A stretch of DNA of 64,000 bases from Polynucleobacter meluiroseus (GTDB lineage Bacteria; Pseudomonadota; Gammaproteobacteria; Burkholderiales; Burkholderiaceae). The stretch is from the NCBI GenBank assembly GCA_945879115.1, contig CAMDUR010000004.1, positions 31,671 through 95,670 on the forward strand, written 5' to 3'. Of this stretch, positions 18,336 through 28,257 are shown in pieces (position 1 is the stretch's first letter; each line of letters starts with the position of its first letter). A model generated the notes under the pieces. The model saw only the letters and a list, made by a program, of their open reading frames with translations. It was not told where the DNA came from and did not search any database. The translations under genes were made by a program, and so were the position numbers.

Positions 18336-19067
18336 ATGACAATATCCAAACGCCCTAGTAATCGAAACCCTGAAAATTTACGCCCAATCAAGATAACTCG
18401 AGGCTTTACCAAGCACGCAGAGGGCTCCGTCCTTGTCCAATTTGGTGATACACACGTGCTTTGCACAGCCTCTATCCTTGAAAAAGTGCCTCCCCACAAA
18501 AAGGGAAGCGGTGAAGGATGGGTTACAGCTGAATATGGCATGCTGCCAAGGGCTACCCATACCCGCAGCGACCGAGAGGCTGCCAGAGGTAAGCAAAGCG
18601 GGCGAACTCAAGAAATCCAGCGTTTGATTGGTCGCTCTATGAGAAGTATTTTTGATCTCAAGCTTTTAGGAGAGAGAACAATCCATCTAGATTGCGATGT
18701 TCTTCAGGCTGATGGTGGCACGCGCACAGCAGCCATCACAGGTGCATTTGTGGCTGCAAGAGATGCGGTCAATCAATTACTTGAAAAGAAACTTATTACG
18801 ACGGATCCTATTAAGGATCATGTGGCCGCTATTTCGGTTGGAATCTACCAAGGTACACCTGTTCTTGATCTGGATTACGCAGAGGACTCCTCTTGCGATA
18901 CAGATATGAATGTGGTCATGACTGGTCAAGGTGGCATGATTGAAGTGCAAGGCACTGCAGAGGGGGCCGCTTTTTCTAGAAAAGAATTAGATGCTCTTTT
19001 AAGCTTGGCTGAAAAAGGTATCCAAGAATTAGTGTCATTACAAAAATCTGCTTTAACTGAAAAATAA
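18336..19067 (+). CDS. rph: Ribonuclease PH
   Basis: Phosphorolytic 3'-exoribonuclease that trims tRNA precursors. 243 residues, full length, with the [11 protein letters not shown] start, the basic stretch [27 protein letters not shown] and the [14 protein letters not shown] active-site region. Unlike the truncated E. coli K-12 gene, the C-terminus is complete. Its stop overlaps the rdgB start (TAATG). Confidence 0.97.
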   Translation: MTISKRPSNRNPENLRPIKITRGFTKHAEGSVLVQFGDTHVLCTASILEKVPPHKKGSGEGWVTAEYGMLPRATHTRSDREAARGKQSGRTQEIQRLIGRSMRSIFDLKLLGERTIHLDCDVLQADGGTRTAAITGAFVAARDAVNQLLEKKLITTDPIKDHVAAISVGIYQGTPVLDLDYAEDSSCDTDMNVVMTGQGGMIEVQGTAEGAAFSRKELDALLSLAEKGIQELVSLQKSALTEK

Positions 19068-19678
19068 TGTCTCACAGAAAAATAGTCTTAGCCTCGAATA
19101 ATGCCGGGAAGGTTCAAGAATTCAATACCCTCTTGATGCCTCTTGGAATTGAAGTGATTCCACAAGGACTGTTGGGTATCCCATCTTGTGAAGAACCCTT
19201 CCCCACCTTTATTGAGAACGCTATTATCAAAGCTAGGCACGCTAGCAAATTGAGTGGCTTGCCAGCACTGGCAGATGACTCGGGTATTTGTGTTGATGCC
19301 TTAGGAGGGCTTCCAGGCGTTTTATCTGCCAGGTTTGCTCTGAGTGATCAAAAGAGAGATCCTAGTGATGCGGATAACAATGCGCTATTAGTTCAGAAGC
19401 TATTAGCATGTACACAGCGTCAAGCTCATTTCACATGCACCCTTGTTTTTTTAGAATCTGAAGTGGACCCTGAGCCACTGATTTCTGTGGGTCATTGGTA
19501 TGGTGAAATTTTAGAAAATCCCCAGGGTTCCTCGGGATTTGGTTATGACCCCCTCTTTTGGGTTCCGGGGTTACAAAAAACAGCTGCTCAAATGAGCTCC
19601 GAAGAAAAGAATCAAGTCAGTCATCGGGGTCAAGCTCTTCGAAAGCTTCTCGCTCAGCTACCAAAAAAAATAGTCTAA
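19067..19678 (+). CDS. rdgB: XTP/dITP diphosphatase (RdgB/HAM1)
   Basis: Removes non-canonical purine triphosphates (dITP, XTP) from the nucleotide pool. 203 residues with LASNNAGKVQEF near the N-terminus, the ADDSGICVDALGGLPGVLSARF catalytic block around residues 68-90 and SGFGYDPLFWVPG towards the C-terminus. Translationally coupled to rph by a one-base overlap, and followed after 15 bases by hemW, a conserved order. Confidence 0.96.
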   Translation: MSHRKIVLASNNAGKVQEFNTLLMPLGIEVIPQGLLGIPSCEEPFPTFIENAIIKARHASKLSGLPALADDSGICVDALGGLPGVLSARFALSDQKRDPSDADNNALLVQKLLACTQRQAHFTCTLVFLESEVDPEPLISVGHWYGEILENPQGSSGFGYDPLFWVPGLQKTAAQMSSEEKNQVSHRGQALRKLLAQLPKKIV

Positions 19679-19693
19679 TTTTTAAATTAATTA

Positions 19694-20920
19694 ATGCCTA
19701 ACCTTTTAACTGCTTTGCCGCCCTTGTCACTTTACGTGCACATTCCTTGGTGCATTAAAAAGTGTCCTTATTGTGATTTCAATTCGCATCAAATCAAAGA
19801 TGTAAATAGTGATCCTGCTGGCGAGGTGAAGATTAAATTTGACGGCATTATTTCTGAGCCTGCCAAAAAACAGGGCTTTGATGAGCAGCGCTATTTAGAA
19901 GCTTTAAAGATTGATCTTCAAAGCGTTCTACCCAAAGTATGGGGACGTCGTATACATACCATCTTTATCGGAGGTGGTACACCAAGCTTACTATCAGAAC
20001 AAGGCTTGGATCAATTACTGTCAGATATTCGAGCGCTTCTGCCTGTGAATGCTGATGCAGAAATCACCATGGAAGCCAACCCTGGCACATTTGAAATTGA
20101 GAAATTTAAAAGTTACGCCAAGAGTGGCGTTAATCGAATTTCATTAGGTATTCAAAGTTTTGATGATGACAAGCTAAAAGCTTTAGGACGTATTCATGAC
20201 GGCGCTCAAGCACAAGAGGCAGTTAGGTCAGCCCTAGAATTATTTGATCAAGTGAATCTTGATTTAATGTATGCACTACCGGGTCAAACCATGGATGGTG
20301 CATTGGCTGATATTCGACAAGCGATCAGTTTTAATCCAGCTCATATTTCTCTTTATCACCTCACCTTAGAGCCCAATACTCTATTTGCAAAATACCCGCC
20401 CGTGCTACCCGATGATGACAGCGCCTTTGAGATGTTAGATGCCTTAATAGCTGAGTTAGATTCAGCTGGTTATGGTCGTTATGAAGTATCTGCGTATGCC
20501 AAAAGTGGGCATCGATGCCAACACAATTTGAATTATTGGCAGTTTGGTGACTACATTGGTATTGGCGCAGGTGCTCACGGCAAGATTTCAGCTCACAACC
20601 AAATCGCTAGACAAACCAATGAGCGTCACCCAGACAGCTATATGGATAAGATTTTCAATCAAGGTCATGCATTGATCGAAGAAAGACTACTCGATAAAGA
20701 TGATTTGCCTTTTGAGTACATGCTCAACGTCTTAAGACTAACTGATGGGGTACCTAGTCATCAATTTAAAGAAAGAACCGGTCAGGAGATTGCTGCTATC
20801 AACAGCATGATGGAGCAAGCTCTTAAAAAGGGACTTTTAGATGAGGATCCAAGGTTTATCAAACCCTCCGCTCTTGGGCTTCAATATCTGAATGATTTAC
20901 AAATGCTGTTTTTAAAGTAA
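19694..20920 (+). CDS. hemW: Radical SAM family haem chaperone HemW
   Basis: 408 residues with the radical SAM cluster motif C20-x3-C24-x2-C27 in a HIPWCIKKCPYCDFN context and the GGGTPS glycine motif. It lacks the residues needed for true HemN coproporphyrinogen oxidation and falls in the HemW group, shown in other bacteria to carry and insert haem. An insertion of about 25 residues after NSHQIK (about 33-58) looks poorly conserved. Last gene of rph-rdgB-hemW; a bidirectional terminator follows. Confidence 0.92.
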   Translation: MPNLLTALPPLSLYVHIPWCIKKCPYCDFNSHQIKDVNSDPAGEVKIKFDGIISEPAKKQGFDEQRYLEALKIDLQSVLPKVWGRRIHTIFIGGGTPSLLSEQGLDQLLSDIRALLPVNADAEITMEANPGTFEIEKFKSYAKSGVNRISLGIQSFDDDKLKALGRIHDGAQAQEAVRSALELFDQVNLDLMYALPGQTMDGALADIRQAISFNPAHISLYHLTLEPNTLFAKYPPVLPDDDSAFEMLDALIAELDSAGYGRYEVSAYAKSGHRCQHNLNYWQFGDYIGIGAGAHGKISAHNQIARQTNERHPDSYMDKIFNQGHALIEERLLDKDDLPFEYMLNVLRLTDGVPSHQFKERTGQEIAAINSMMEQALKKGLLDEDPRFIKPSALGLQYLNDLQMLFLK

Positions 20921-20962
20921 TTTTTAATTGAGCTTGTTTTGTTCGATTTTTGAGCGTAAAAA

Positions 20963-20991
20963 AACCTCCCAAGCATTTCTACTGGGAGGTT
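20963..20991. terminator. Bidirectional terminator between hemW and tRNA-Ser
   Basis: A 9 bp perfect stem (AACCTCCCA at 20963-20971, TGGGAGGTT at 20983-20991) is followed on the minus strand by seven T residues, ideal for ending the tRNA-Ser transcript, and on the plus strand by CTAAATTTT for hemW. Confidence 0.85.
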
Positions 20992-20999
20992 CTAAATTT

Positions 21000-21089
21000 T
21001 GGCGGAAGCTGTGAGATTCGAACTCACGGAGGACTCGCATCCTCGGCAGTTTTCAAGACTGCTGCATTCAACCACTCTGCCAAGCTTCC
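21000..21089 (-). tRNA. tRNA-Ser (anticodon TGA)
   Basis: 90 bases on the minus strand with the long variable arm of serine tRNAs (CCGAGGATGCGAGTCCTCC region). Acceptor GGAAGCT pairs with AGCTTCC, discriminator G, encoded CCA. The anticodon arm GCAGT-CTTGAAA-ACTGC gives TGA, reading UCA and other UCN codons by wobble. The T-arm contains GAGTTCGAATCTC. Confidence 0.97.
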
Positions 21090-21174
21090 AAAACAGCGGT
21101 AATTATAGGGTCATCTTTAGCTATCTGTCGATTTTTTTCCTTTTTTTGCCATTTGACCTTGTTAGAATCTATAA

Positions 21175-22632
21175 ATGTCTAAATTAATTAGCGCCACAGG
21201 CCTTACCCTAGATACGGCATATCAAAATATCACTGACAAGGAAATGAGTCAGCTGATAGAAATGGCTATTTCAAAAGGGACCCTAAAAAAACGTGACAGC
21301 CTTTTTGCAGGTAATAGTATTAATCAATCAGAAAATAGAGCAGCTCTTCATCCTGCCCTAAGAAATATTTCTGATCAAGCCATGTTTGTTGATGGCGAAG
21401 ATGTCATGCCTTTGGTTAAATCTGTATGGCAACGTATTGAAGGATTCTGCAATCAGCTCATTGGTATTACTGATGTGATCTGCTTAGGTATCGGCGGATC
21501 TGACTGGGGCCCTCGTTTGGTATGTGATGCGCTTCATCAAATCAACCCTCAAGATGGTAAAGCGATCCGCCTTCACTTTGTAGCTAACGTTGACAGCGCA
21601 GAATTAGCAAATGCTCTGTCAAAAGCTCAACCACATAGCACTCGAGTCATCATTACATCTAAGACCTTTACCACGTTAGAAACTATCAGAAATGCTCAAA
21701 CTGTTATTAATTGGTTAAAGACTAATCAAATAAGTTCAACTCAGTTAAAACAATATTTAATTGCGGTCACTGCCAATCCAGCAGCAGCAGAAAAGTTTGG
21801 TATCGCCCCAGAAAATATTTATCCATTCTGGGAATGGGTGGGGGGTCGGTTCTCAGTTTGGTCAGCAGTAGGCTTACCGATTGCTATTAAGTATGGCTTT
21901 GGGACTTTCAAAAAGTTTTTATCAGGCGCTCATGCCATGGATCAGCATTTTGTCAATGCTCCAGCTGCTGACAACATGCCTTTGATACTTGCTTTAACCC
22001 TCATACATAATCAGAAAAAACATAAAATCACAGCAAAAGCGATTGTTCCTTATGCTCATGCCTTGAGATTTTTTCCTGAATGGCTCCAACAACTAGAAAT
22101 GGAAAGCCACGGCAAGAGTATTACTAATGATGGTTCAAGTTGTGACCCAACTTCTCCAGTTGTGTTTGGTAGTGCAGGCAGTAATTCTCAGCATAGCTAC
22201 TTTCAGATGCTGCACCAAGGTAATCAAATTATTCCCGTTGACTTCATTGCCATTAAAGAACCCATGAGTGATCTTCCTGAAGCCAAAGAACACCACCAAT
22301 CTTTAATTGCCAATTGCTTAGCCCAAGCCCAAGCACTAGCTAATGGCTCAAAAGAAGAATTTGCCTATGACTCCTGTCCTGGTGGTCGCCCTAGCAACTT
22401 GATCTGGGTTGATCGATTAGATGCTTTTCACTTAGGTGCTTTGTTAGCTCTTTATGAACATCGAGCGCTATGTTTGGGAGCTATTTGGAATCTCAATAGC
22501 TTTGATCAACCAGGTGTAGAGCTAGGTAAAAAATTAGCTAAGCCAATCCAATCAGCTTTGAAGGGTGATAACCCATCTCTTCAGGGCATCGACAGCATCA
22601 CGGCATCCAGAATTAATTGGTTGAACTCTTAA
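21175..22632 (+). CDS. pgi: Glucose-6-phosphate isomerase
   Basis: Interconverts glucose-6-phosphate and fructose-6-phosphate. 485 residues, somewhat shorter than the 550 of E. coli Pgi. The family motifs are present: GIGGSDWGPRLV, SKTFTTLET, WEWVGGRFSVWSAVG, MESHGKS and, near the C-terminus, SFDQPGVELGK containing the signature Glu and Lys. It starts 85 bases after tRNA-Ser on the other strand and is followed by a phosphohexomutase, the next step towards glucose-1-phosphate or mannose-1-phosphate. Confidence 0.96.
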   Translation: MSKLISATGLTLDTAYQNITDKEMSQLIEMAISKGTLKKRDSLFAGNSINQSENRAALHPALRNISDQAMFVDGEDVMPLVKSVWQRIEGFCNQLIGITDVICLGIGGSDWGPRLVCDALHQINPQDGKAIRLHFVANVDSAELANALSKAQPHSTRVIITSKTFTTLETIRNAQTVINWLKTNQISSTQLKQYLIAVTANPAAAEKFGIAPENIYPFWEWVGGRFSVWSAVGLPIAIKYGFGTFKKFLSGAHAMDQHFVNAPAADNMPLILALTLIHNQKKHKITAKAIVPYAHALRFFPEWLQQLEMESHGKSITNDGSSCDPTSPVVFGSAGSNSQHSYFQMLHQGNQIIPVDFIAIKEPMSDLPEAKEHHQSLIANCLAQAQALANGSKEEFAYDSCPGGRPSNLIWVDRLDAFHLGALLALYEHRALCLGAIWNLNSFDQPGVELGKKLAKPIQSALKGDNPSLQGIDSITASRINWLNS

Positions 22633-22688
22633 TTGACGATCCCGCTGATTCTGCATTCGTCTTAACTAACTCAAAACGGTATATCTCC

Positions 22689-24074
22689 ATGGAACTATCA
22701 GCATCAATTTTTAAAGCTTATGACATTCGTGGTGTTATTGATAAAACTTTAGATCCATCTATCGCTCGATTGATCGGGCAGTCCTTTGGTAGCGCAGTCC
22801 GCGACCTTGGAGAAAAGATCTGCGTTGTGGGGCGTGATGGTCGACTATCAGGTCCCGAGCTCATGCAGGGCCTTACAGAGGGTTTGCAGTCAGTTGGTAT
22901 TGATGTGATTGACCTAGGGGTTGTAGCAACGCCAATGGTTTATTTTGGAACTAATATTTTAATTAATGGCCAACAGGCCAAGTCAGGCATCATGATTACG
23001 GGTAGTCATAACCCACCTGACTACAACGGTTTCAAAATGGTTTTAGGTGGTGCCGCTATTTATGGCGAACAGATCCAAGCCTTACGTGAGCGCATCGTTC
23101 AAAAGCAATTTGCAACAGGTTCAGGTCATCGATCTGAATACAACATCTTCCCTGAGTACCTTCAAAGAATCATTGGCGACGTTAAGCTAAAACGTAAAAT
23201 GAAAATTGCAATTGATTGCGGTAATGGTGTTGGTGGCGCTTTTGCTGGTCGATTGTTTAGAGAGTTGGGTTGCGAGGTAGAAGAGTTATTCTGCGAAGTC
23301 GATGGCACCTTCCCCAACCACCATCCAGATCCAGCGCATGTCGAAAATCTCCAGGACTTAATTAAGAACCTTCAAACTACTGATAATGAGCTAGGGCTTG
23401 CGTTTGATGGTGACGCTGATCGATTGGGTGTAGTGACCAAAGATGGTCAAGTTATTTTCCCAGATCGACAAATGATGTTATTCGCTAAGGATGTTTTATC
23501 AAGACACCCTGGTGCGCAGATTATTTATGATGTGAAATGCACTCGTAATCTAGCTACATATATCAAAGAAGCTGGTGGCGAGCCTTTGATGTGGAAAACA
23601 GGCCACTCATTAGTCAAAGCAAAGCTGAAAGAAACTGGTGCTCCACTAGCTGGAGAAATGAGCGGTCATATTTTCTTTAAAGATCGTTGGTATGGCTTTG
23701 ATGATGGACTCTATACAGGCGCTAGACTTTTAGAGATCTTGAGTTCAGAAAAAGATCCTAATGCCACCTTGAATAATTTACCTAATGCTCTTTGCACCCC
23801 TGAGTTACAAATGCCTTGTGCTGAAGGTGAAGCATTTACATTGCTGGAAAAAATTAAAGCAAGCGCAAAATTTCCAAGTGCCGAGTCTATTAATACCATC
23901 GATGGTGTTCGGGTTGAATATGCAGATGGCTTTGGCTTAGCTCGACCATCTAATACGACGCCTATTGTTGTGATGCGCTTTGAAGCAGATTCCGAAGAAG
24001 CCATTCAACGCATCCAGAATGAATTCAAACAAGCATTTTTAGCAATTAAACCTGAGGCTAAACTGCCGTTTTAA
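22689..24074 (+). CDS. Phosphomannomutase/phosphoglucomutase
   Basis: Alpha-D-phosphohexomutase that moves phosphate between C6 and C1 of glucose or mannose for envelope polysaccharide precursors. 461 residues from ATG 22689 (FKAYDIRG near the N-terminus). The phospho-serine is S106 in TGSHNPPDYNG, the metal loop is D240-G-D-A-D-R, the sugar loop GEMSGHIFF is present and the phosphate-binding RPSNTTP is close to the C-terminus. An in-frame extension upstream overlaps pgi and is rejected. Resembles AlgC of Pseudomonas. Confidence 0.95.
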   Translation: MELSASIFKAYDIRGVIDKTLDPSIARLIGQSFGSAVRDLGEKICVVGRDGRLSGPELMQGLTEGLQSVGIDVIDLGVVATPMVYFGTNILINGQQAKSGIMITGSHNPPDYNGFKMVLGGAAIYGEQIQALRERIVQKQFATGSGHRSEYNIFPEYLQRIIGDVKLKRKMKIAIDCGNGVGGAFAGRLFRELGCEVEELFCEVDGTFPNHHPDPAHVENLQDLIKNLQTTDNELGLAFDGDADRLGVVTKDGQVIFPDRQMMLFAKDVLSRHPGAQIIYDVKCTRNLATYIKEAGGEPLMWKTGHSLVKAKLKETGAPLAGEMSGHIFFKDRWYGFDDGLYTGARLLEILSSEKDPNATLNNLPNALCTPELQMPCAEGEAFTLLEKIKASAKFPSAESINTIDGVRVEYADGFGLARPSNTTPIVVMRFEADSEEAIQRIQNEFKQAFLAIKPEAKLPF

Positions 24075-24104
24075 TAATTGCTTACTAATTTAGTCATTAA
24101 AAAA

Positions 24105-24120
24105 AGCAGCCTAGGCTGCT
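24105..24120. terminator. Bidirectional terminator between phosphohexomutase and panD
   Basis: A perfect palindrome (AGCAGCC-TA-GGCTGCT type, 24105-24120) is flanked by an A-run on the left and a T-run on the right, so it works for the convergent genes on both strands. Confidence 0.88.
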
Positions 24121-24141
24121 TTTTTAATACTTGTAAATTGT

Positions 24142-24510
24142 TCAAAGTGTAATTTTTTTAATTTCTTTGATCTTATTCTTCTCATTCACCAAAATAATCT
24201 TAGGGATAAATGTCTTGGCATCAGCTTCACTCATGCCACCATAGGTACAAATAATTAATAAGTCCCCAACATGAGCTTTACGAGCAGCAGCGCCATTTAA
24301 AGAAATAGCTCCCGATCCTCTAGCTGCTTTAATGATGTAGGTAGAAAAGCGTTCGCCATTATTGATGTTATAAAGCTCAATCCTTTCATACTCACGCATA
24401 CCAGCAGCATCCATTAGATCTTCATCGATACCACATGAGCCCTCGTACTCAAGATCGGCCTCAGTCACCGTTACACGGTGCAATTTGGCGCGCAGCATAA
24501 TTCTTTGCAT
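24142..24510 (-). CDS. panD: Aspartate 1-decarboxylase proenzyme
   Basis: Makes beta-alanine for pantothenate and CoA. 122 residues, starting MQRIMLRAKLHRVTVTEADL. The self-processing site is Gly24-Ser25 in YEGSCGID, where Ser25 becomes the pyruvoyl group. GSGAISLNGAAAR and the THG-like CTYGGMSEADA segment match the family. It stands alone, diverging from nadA and converging on the phosphohexomutase. Confidence 0.97.
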   Translation of the reverse strand: MQRIMLRAKLHRVTVTEADLEYEGSCGIDEDLMDAAGMREYERIELYNINNGERFSTYIIKAARGSGAISLNGAAARKAHVGDLLIICTYGGMSEADAKTFIPKIILVNEKNKIKEIKKITL

Positions 24511-24624
24511 AAACTCTCCTTCGGGAGCAAATTCTACCCTGATAGCCCAAGCTAAGACCTAAAAATTGTTCTTAAAAGCTTTTGATTTAGGGGCGAGAGT
24601 AAAAATTGCCTTAATATCCATAGT

Positions 24625-25737
24625 ATGACAAAAGAATTATTTGACTATCCAAAACAAGATGCATCAGGCGCAACCTGCGTCGCTCAAGCCTGGGCAAAAG
24701 TTCCGCCCTCTTTGAATAAAGATGAAAAACATCAAATAATTCAATCAATTAAGAGTGCACTGATCAAACAAAATGCGGTTTTAGTGGCTCACTACTATGT
24801 GGATGGTGATATTCAGGACTTGGCTTGGGAGACTGGTGGCTTTGTTGCTGACTCTTTGGAGATGGCCAAATTTGGAAAAAACCACTCAGCACAAAAATTA
24901 ATCATCGCTGGCGTCAAGTTCATGGGTGAAAGCGCCAAAATATTAAGTCCAGAAAAAACAGTATTAATGCCAGATTTGGATGCTACCTGCTCATTGGATT
25001 TAGGTTGTCCCGCGGATGACTTTATTAAGTTTTGTGATGCTCACCCAGATCGTGAAGTTGTGGTTTACGCCAACACCAGCGCTGCTGTTAAAGCGAGAGC
25101 TGACTGGATGGTCACCAGCTCATGTGCTTTAGCGATTGCTCATCATTTAAAGGAACAAGGTAAAAAGATTCTATGGGCTCCGGATAGACATCTTGGCCGC
25201 TACATACAAGATCAAACGGGTGCTGATATGTTGCTTTGGGAAGGCCATTGCATTGTTCATGATGAATTTAAAGGAATTGAACTTGAGACTCTAAAATCCA
25301 AGCATCCAGATGCCATGATTTTAGTTCACCCAGAGTCTCCGGCACACGTAGTCGATTTAGCGGATGTTGTAGGTTCAACATCAGCCATGATCAAAGCGGT
25401 GGTTGAAGGGACAGCAAAAGAATATATTGTTGCTACCGATAAAGGTATCTTGCATCGCATGCGCCAACTAGCACCTGAAAAAATACTGATTGAAGCACCT
25501 ACTGCTGGTAATAGTGCCACCTGTAAGAGTTGTGCGCATTGCCCTTGGATGGCTATGAATGGTCTTCAAGGCATTCTGGATTGTTTAACCAAGCAGTCTG
25601 GGGAGATTTTTATTGATGAAGATGTTCGGATTAAAGCAAAAATTTGTATTGAGAAAATGTTGGATTTCACAGCTAATCATCCAGAGCTATTAGCAAAAGC
25701 ACAGCATGGCTTTGTTAAGCATATCGGCGCCGCTTAA
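24625..25737 (+). CDS. nadA: Quinolinate synthase A
   Basis: Condenses iminoaspartate with dihydroxyacetone phosphate to quinolinate, using a [4Fe-4S] cluster. 370 residues. Candidate cluster cysteines lie in [20 protein letters not shown] and [34 protein letters not shown] is the typical N-terminal block. First of two NAD genes; nadC follows after 16 bases, and nadB is convergent. Confidence 0.97.
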   Translation: MTKELFDYPKQDASGATCVAQAWAKVPPSLNKDEKHQIIQSIKSALIKQNAVLVAHYYVDGDIQDLAWETGGFVADSLEMAKFGKNHSAQKLIIAGVKFMGESAKILSPEKTVLMPDLDATCSLDLGCPADDFIKFCDAHPDREVVVYANTSAAVKARADWMVTSSCALAIAHHLKEQGKKILWAPDRHLGRYIQDQTGADMLLWEGHCIVHDEFKGIELETLKSKHPDAMILVHPESPAHVVDLADVVGSTSAMIKAVVEGTAKEYIVATDKGILHRMRQLAPEKILIEAPTAGNSATCKSCAHCPWMAMNGLQGILDCLTKQSGEIFIDEDVRIKAKICIEKMLDFTANHPELLAKAQHGFVKHIGAA

Positions 25738-25753
25738 GTAGGTAAATTTAAAA

Positions 25754-26620
25754 TTGATGTTTGATCACAACGAAACTCTTCTCCAAGCACGCGAGCGTAA
25801 TATCAAAGATGCTTTATTTGAAGATATTGGCACAGGTGACTGGACCGCCCTGCTTGTACCAAATGACTCTCCGGTTAAAGCGACATTAACAGTTAGGCAA
25901 AACGCTGTTCTTTGTGGTCAAGCATGGTTTGAGGGCTGCCTTTTTGCACTTGATTCGCAAGCCTCTATTCAATGGCATTACAAAGAAGGCGCTGAGATGA
26001 GTGCCAATTCAATCGTTTGCGAAATAACTGCCCACCCAAGAGCACTTTTATCTGCTGAACGACCTGCTATTAACTTTCTCCAGACACTCTCTTGGACGGC
26101 AACTACAACTCGAGAGCACGTCAAAGCTATTGCGGGAGCCAGCCCAAATGAGAATGGCTGCGCTGTACTTGATACAAGAAAAACCATTCCCGGCCTAAGG
26201 CAAGCGCAAAAATATGCTGTAACTGTTGGTGGTGGTCAAAACCAACGTTTAGCACTTTGGCATGGCATCCTTATAAAAGAAAACCATATTGCAGCTGCAG
26301 GTGGTGTTACAGCCGCATTTAAAGCTGCTGTAGCGCTTCAATCAGGCGTTGATATCCAAATAGAGGTTGAATCAATCAAAGAGCTTCAAGAGGCTCTAGC
26401 GGCTGGCGCTAAGAATATCTTGATTGATAACTTTACTTTGGAAAAAATGAGGGAGGCTGTTGCAATTGCTGCAGGGTCTGCACTTTTAGAAGCCTCTGGC
26501 GGAGTTAGCTTAGAACAATTAAGAGCCATCGCTGCCACAGGGGTGGATCGCATCTCAATTGGTAAATTAACTAAAGATGTAATTGCTGTTGATTATTCTT
26601 TACGTGTTCTAGATATCTAA
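25754..26620 (+). CDS. nadC: Nicotinate-nucleotide pyrophosphorylase (carboxylating)
   Basis: Converts quinolinate and PRPP to nicotinate mononucleotide. 288 residues with DTRKTIPGLRQAQKYAV, the GGGQNQRLALWHGILIKENHIAAAGG block and the C-terminal barrel residues IEVES, LIDNF and EASGGV. Directly follows nadA. Its stop is 17 bases from that of the convergent nadB. Confidence 0.97.
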   Translation: MMFDHNETLLQARERNIKDALFEDIGTGDWTALLVPNDSPVKATLTVRQNAVLCGQAWFEGCLFALDSQASIQWHYKEGAEMSANSIVCEITAHPRALLSAERPAINFLQTLSWTATTTREHVKAIAGASPNENGCAVLDTRKTIPGLRQAQKYAVTVGGGQNQRLALWHGILIKENHIAAAGGVTAAFKAAVALQSGVDIQIEVESIKELQEALAAGAKNILIDNFTLEKMREAVAIAAGSALLEASGGVSLEQLRAIAATGVDRISIGKLTKDVIAVDYSLRVLDI

Positions 26621-26637
26621 GCAACTGGCATTTTTAG

Positions 26638-28248
26638 CTAGTTACGATTAAGCGGTGTCAAAATAGTTGGGTAAGCGACCGACCAGCTTTTTGGATAATC
26701 TCTACTGTAATGAAGACCACGACTTTCTTTACGCATCAGCGCTGAACGAACAATCAATTCTGCACAGCTCAATAAATTACGCAGCTCAAGTAAATCTCGA
26801 GTAACTCTAAAATTAGCGTAATACTCTTGAACCTCACTTTGCAGTAATTCAATACGATGTAAAGCTCTCTCTAAGCGACGATTAGTTCTAACAATACCCA
26901 CATAGTTCCACATCAATAAACGCAGTTCATCCCAGTTATGTGAAATCACAACACTCTCGTCGGCATCCTCAACTCGACTTTCATCCCAAGCTAGTACTTC
27001 TGGCATATCTGAGAAATGATCTTTATTAATATCTACAGCAGCTGATTTACCAATCACCACACATTCCAATAATGAATTTGAGGCCAAGCGATTCGCTCCG
27101 TGTAAACCGGTATAAGTAGCTTCACCAACAGCATACAAACCAGGCAAATCAGTCTTGCCATCCAAATCAGTCACAACACCACCACAGGCGTAATGGGCAG
27201 CAGGAACAACGGGTATAGCTTCTTTAGCAATATCAATACCCAAGGCCGCGCACCGTGCATAAATAGTTGGGAAGTGCTCTTTTAAAAATGCTTCACCTAA
27301 ATGAGTAGCATCTAAAAGGACATAGTCTAGTCCGTGTCTCTTCATCTCAAAATCAATTGCGCGAGCGACAATGTCGCGAGGCGCCAACTCTGCTCGCTCA
27401 TCATGCGACATCATGAATCTGGTGCCATCAGGGAGCTTTAATTGAGCACCCTCTCCACGCAGCGCCTCAGTCACCAAGAAGGTTCTATCTTGAGGGTGAT
27501 AGAGACAGGTGGGATGAAACTGAATGAATTCCATATTGCCCACTCGACAGCCAGCTCGCCAAGCCATCGCAATACCATCACCCGTTGCAGTCTCAGGATT
27601 GCTCGTGTAACGATAAACTTTACCAACGCCGCCAGTTGCTAAAACTACTGCACCGGCACGGATGGTGTCAATCTTACCGCTGGCAATATCCAATGCGTAA
27701 ACACCATAACAATGCTCACCCTTAGATTTTTTCTTGGCTTTTAAATGGCGATTTGTAATCAGATCTAGCGCCATCCAACGCTCAAGCAACTTAATGTTTG
27801 GATGTGCTTTTGCTTTATCTAATAGAACTTGATGTATGGCTTTACCAGTTGCATCAGCAGCATGAGCAATACGGCGATGGCTATGACCACCCTCTCTTGT
27901 GAGGTGAAGGCCCTTTGGGCCTGTTGGGTCCGTTGTAAATGGAACACCTTGGTCTACTAACCAATCAATCGCTGAAGCGCTTCTCTCAGCAATATATTTA
28001 GCTGTTGCCTCAACCACTAAACCTGCGCCCGCATCAACAGTGTCGCGGACATGAGCATCAATACTATCTTTTTCATCAATAACGCCAACAATTCCACCCT
28101 GAGCCCAAGCAGTAGCTGATTCAGAAAGCCCGCGCTTGGCCATGATGATGACCTGACGAGTTTCTGCTAACTCTAGGGCCACCGTCAAACCAGCTAAGCC
28201 AGCTCCAATAATAACAATAGGTAAATCAGAAGGGTTTTTGGTTTTCAT
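26638..28248 (-). CDS. nadB: L-aspartate oxidase
   Basis: FAD enzyme that oxidises aspartate to iminoaspartate, the substrate for NadA. 536 residues with the dinucleotide fold PIVIIGAGLAGLTVALELA at about 10-28, the TREGGHSHRRIAHAADATG and EFIQFHPT active-site blocks, and YACGGVVTDLDGKT. It is transcribed with prfC upstream (nine bases apart) and faces nadA-nadC tail to tail. Confidence 0.97.
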   Translation of the reverse strand: MKTKNPSDLPIVIIGAGLAGLTVALELAETRQVIIMAKRGLSESATAWAQGGIVGVIDEKDSIDAHVRDTVDAGAGLVVEATAKYIAERSASAIDWLVDQGVPFTTDPTGPKGLHLTREGGHSHRRIAHAADATGKAIHQVLLDKAKAHPNIKLLERWMALDLITNRHLKAKKKSKGEHCYGVYALDIASGKIDTIRAGAVVLATGGVGKVYRYTSNPETATGDGIAMAWRAGCRVGNMEFIQFHPTCLYHPQDRTFLVTEALRGEGAQLKLPDGTRFMMSHDERAELAPRDIVARAIDFEMKRHGLDYVLLDATHLGEAFLKEHFPTIYARCAALGIDIAKEAIPVVPAAHYACGGVVTDLDGKTDLPGLYAVGEATYTGLHGANRLASNSLLECVVIGKSAAVDINKDHFSDMPEVLAWDESRVEDADESVVISHNWDELRLLMWNYVGIVRTNRRLERALHRIELLQSEVQEYYANFRVTRDLLELRNLLSCAELIVRSALMRKESRGLHYSRDYPKSWSVAYPTILTPLNRN

Positions 28249-28257
28249 ATTGGAATA

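Noticed and set aside
18314..18541. Extended N-terminus for yicC
   Set aside because: 76 extra residues unlike the family, overlapping the start of rph on the other strand; MIESMTGF is the conserved start.
22617..22688. Extended N-terminus for the phosphohexomutase
   Set aside because: It overlaps pgi and is out of line with family starts; MELSASIFKAYDIRG fits.
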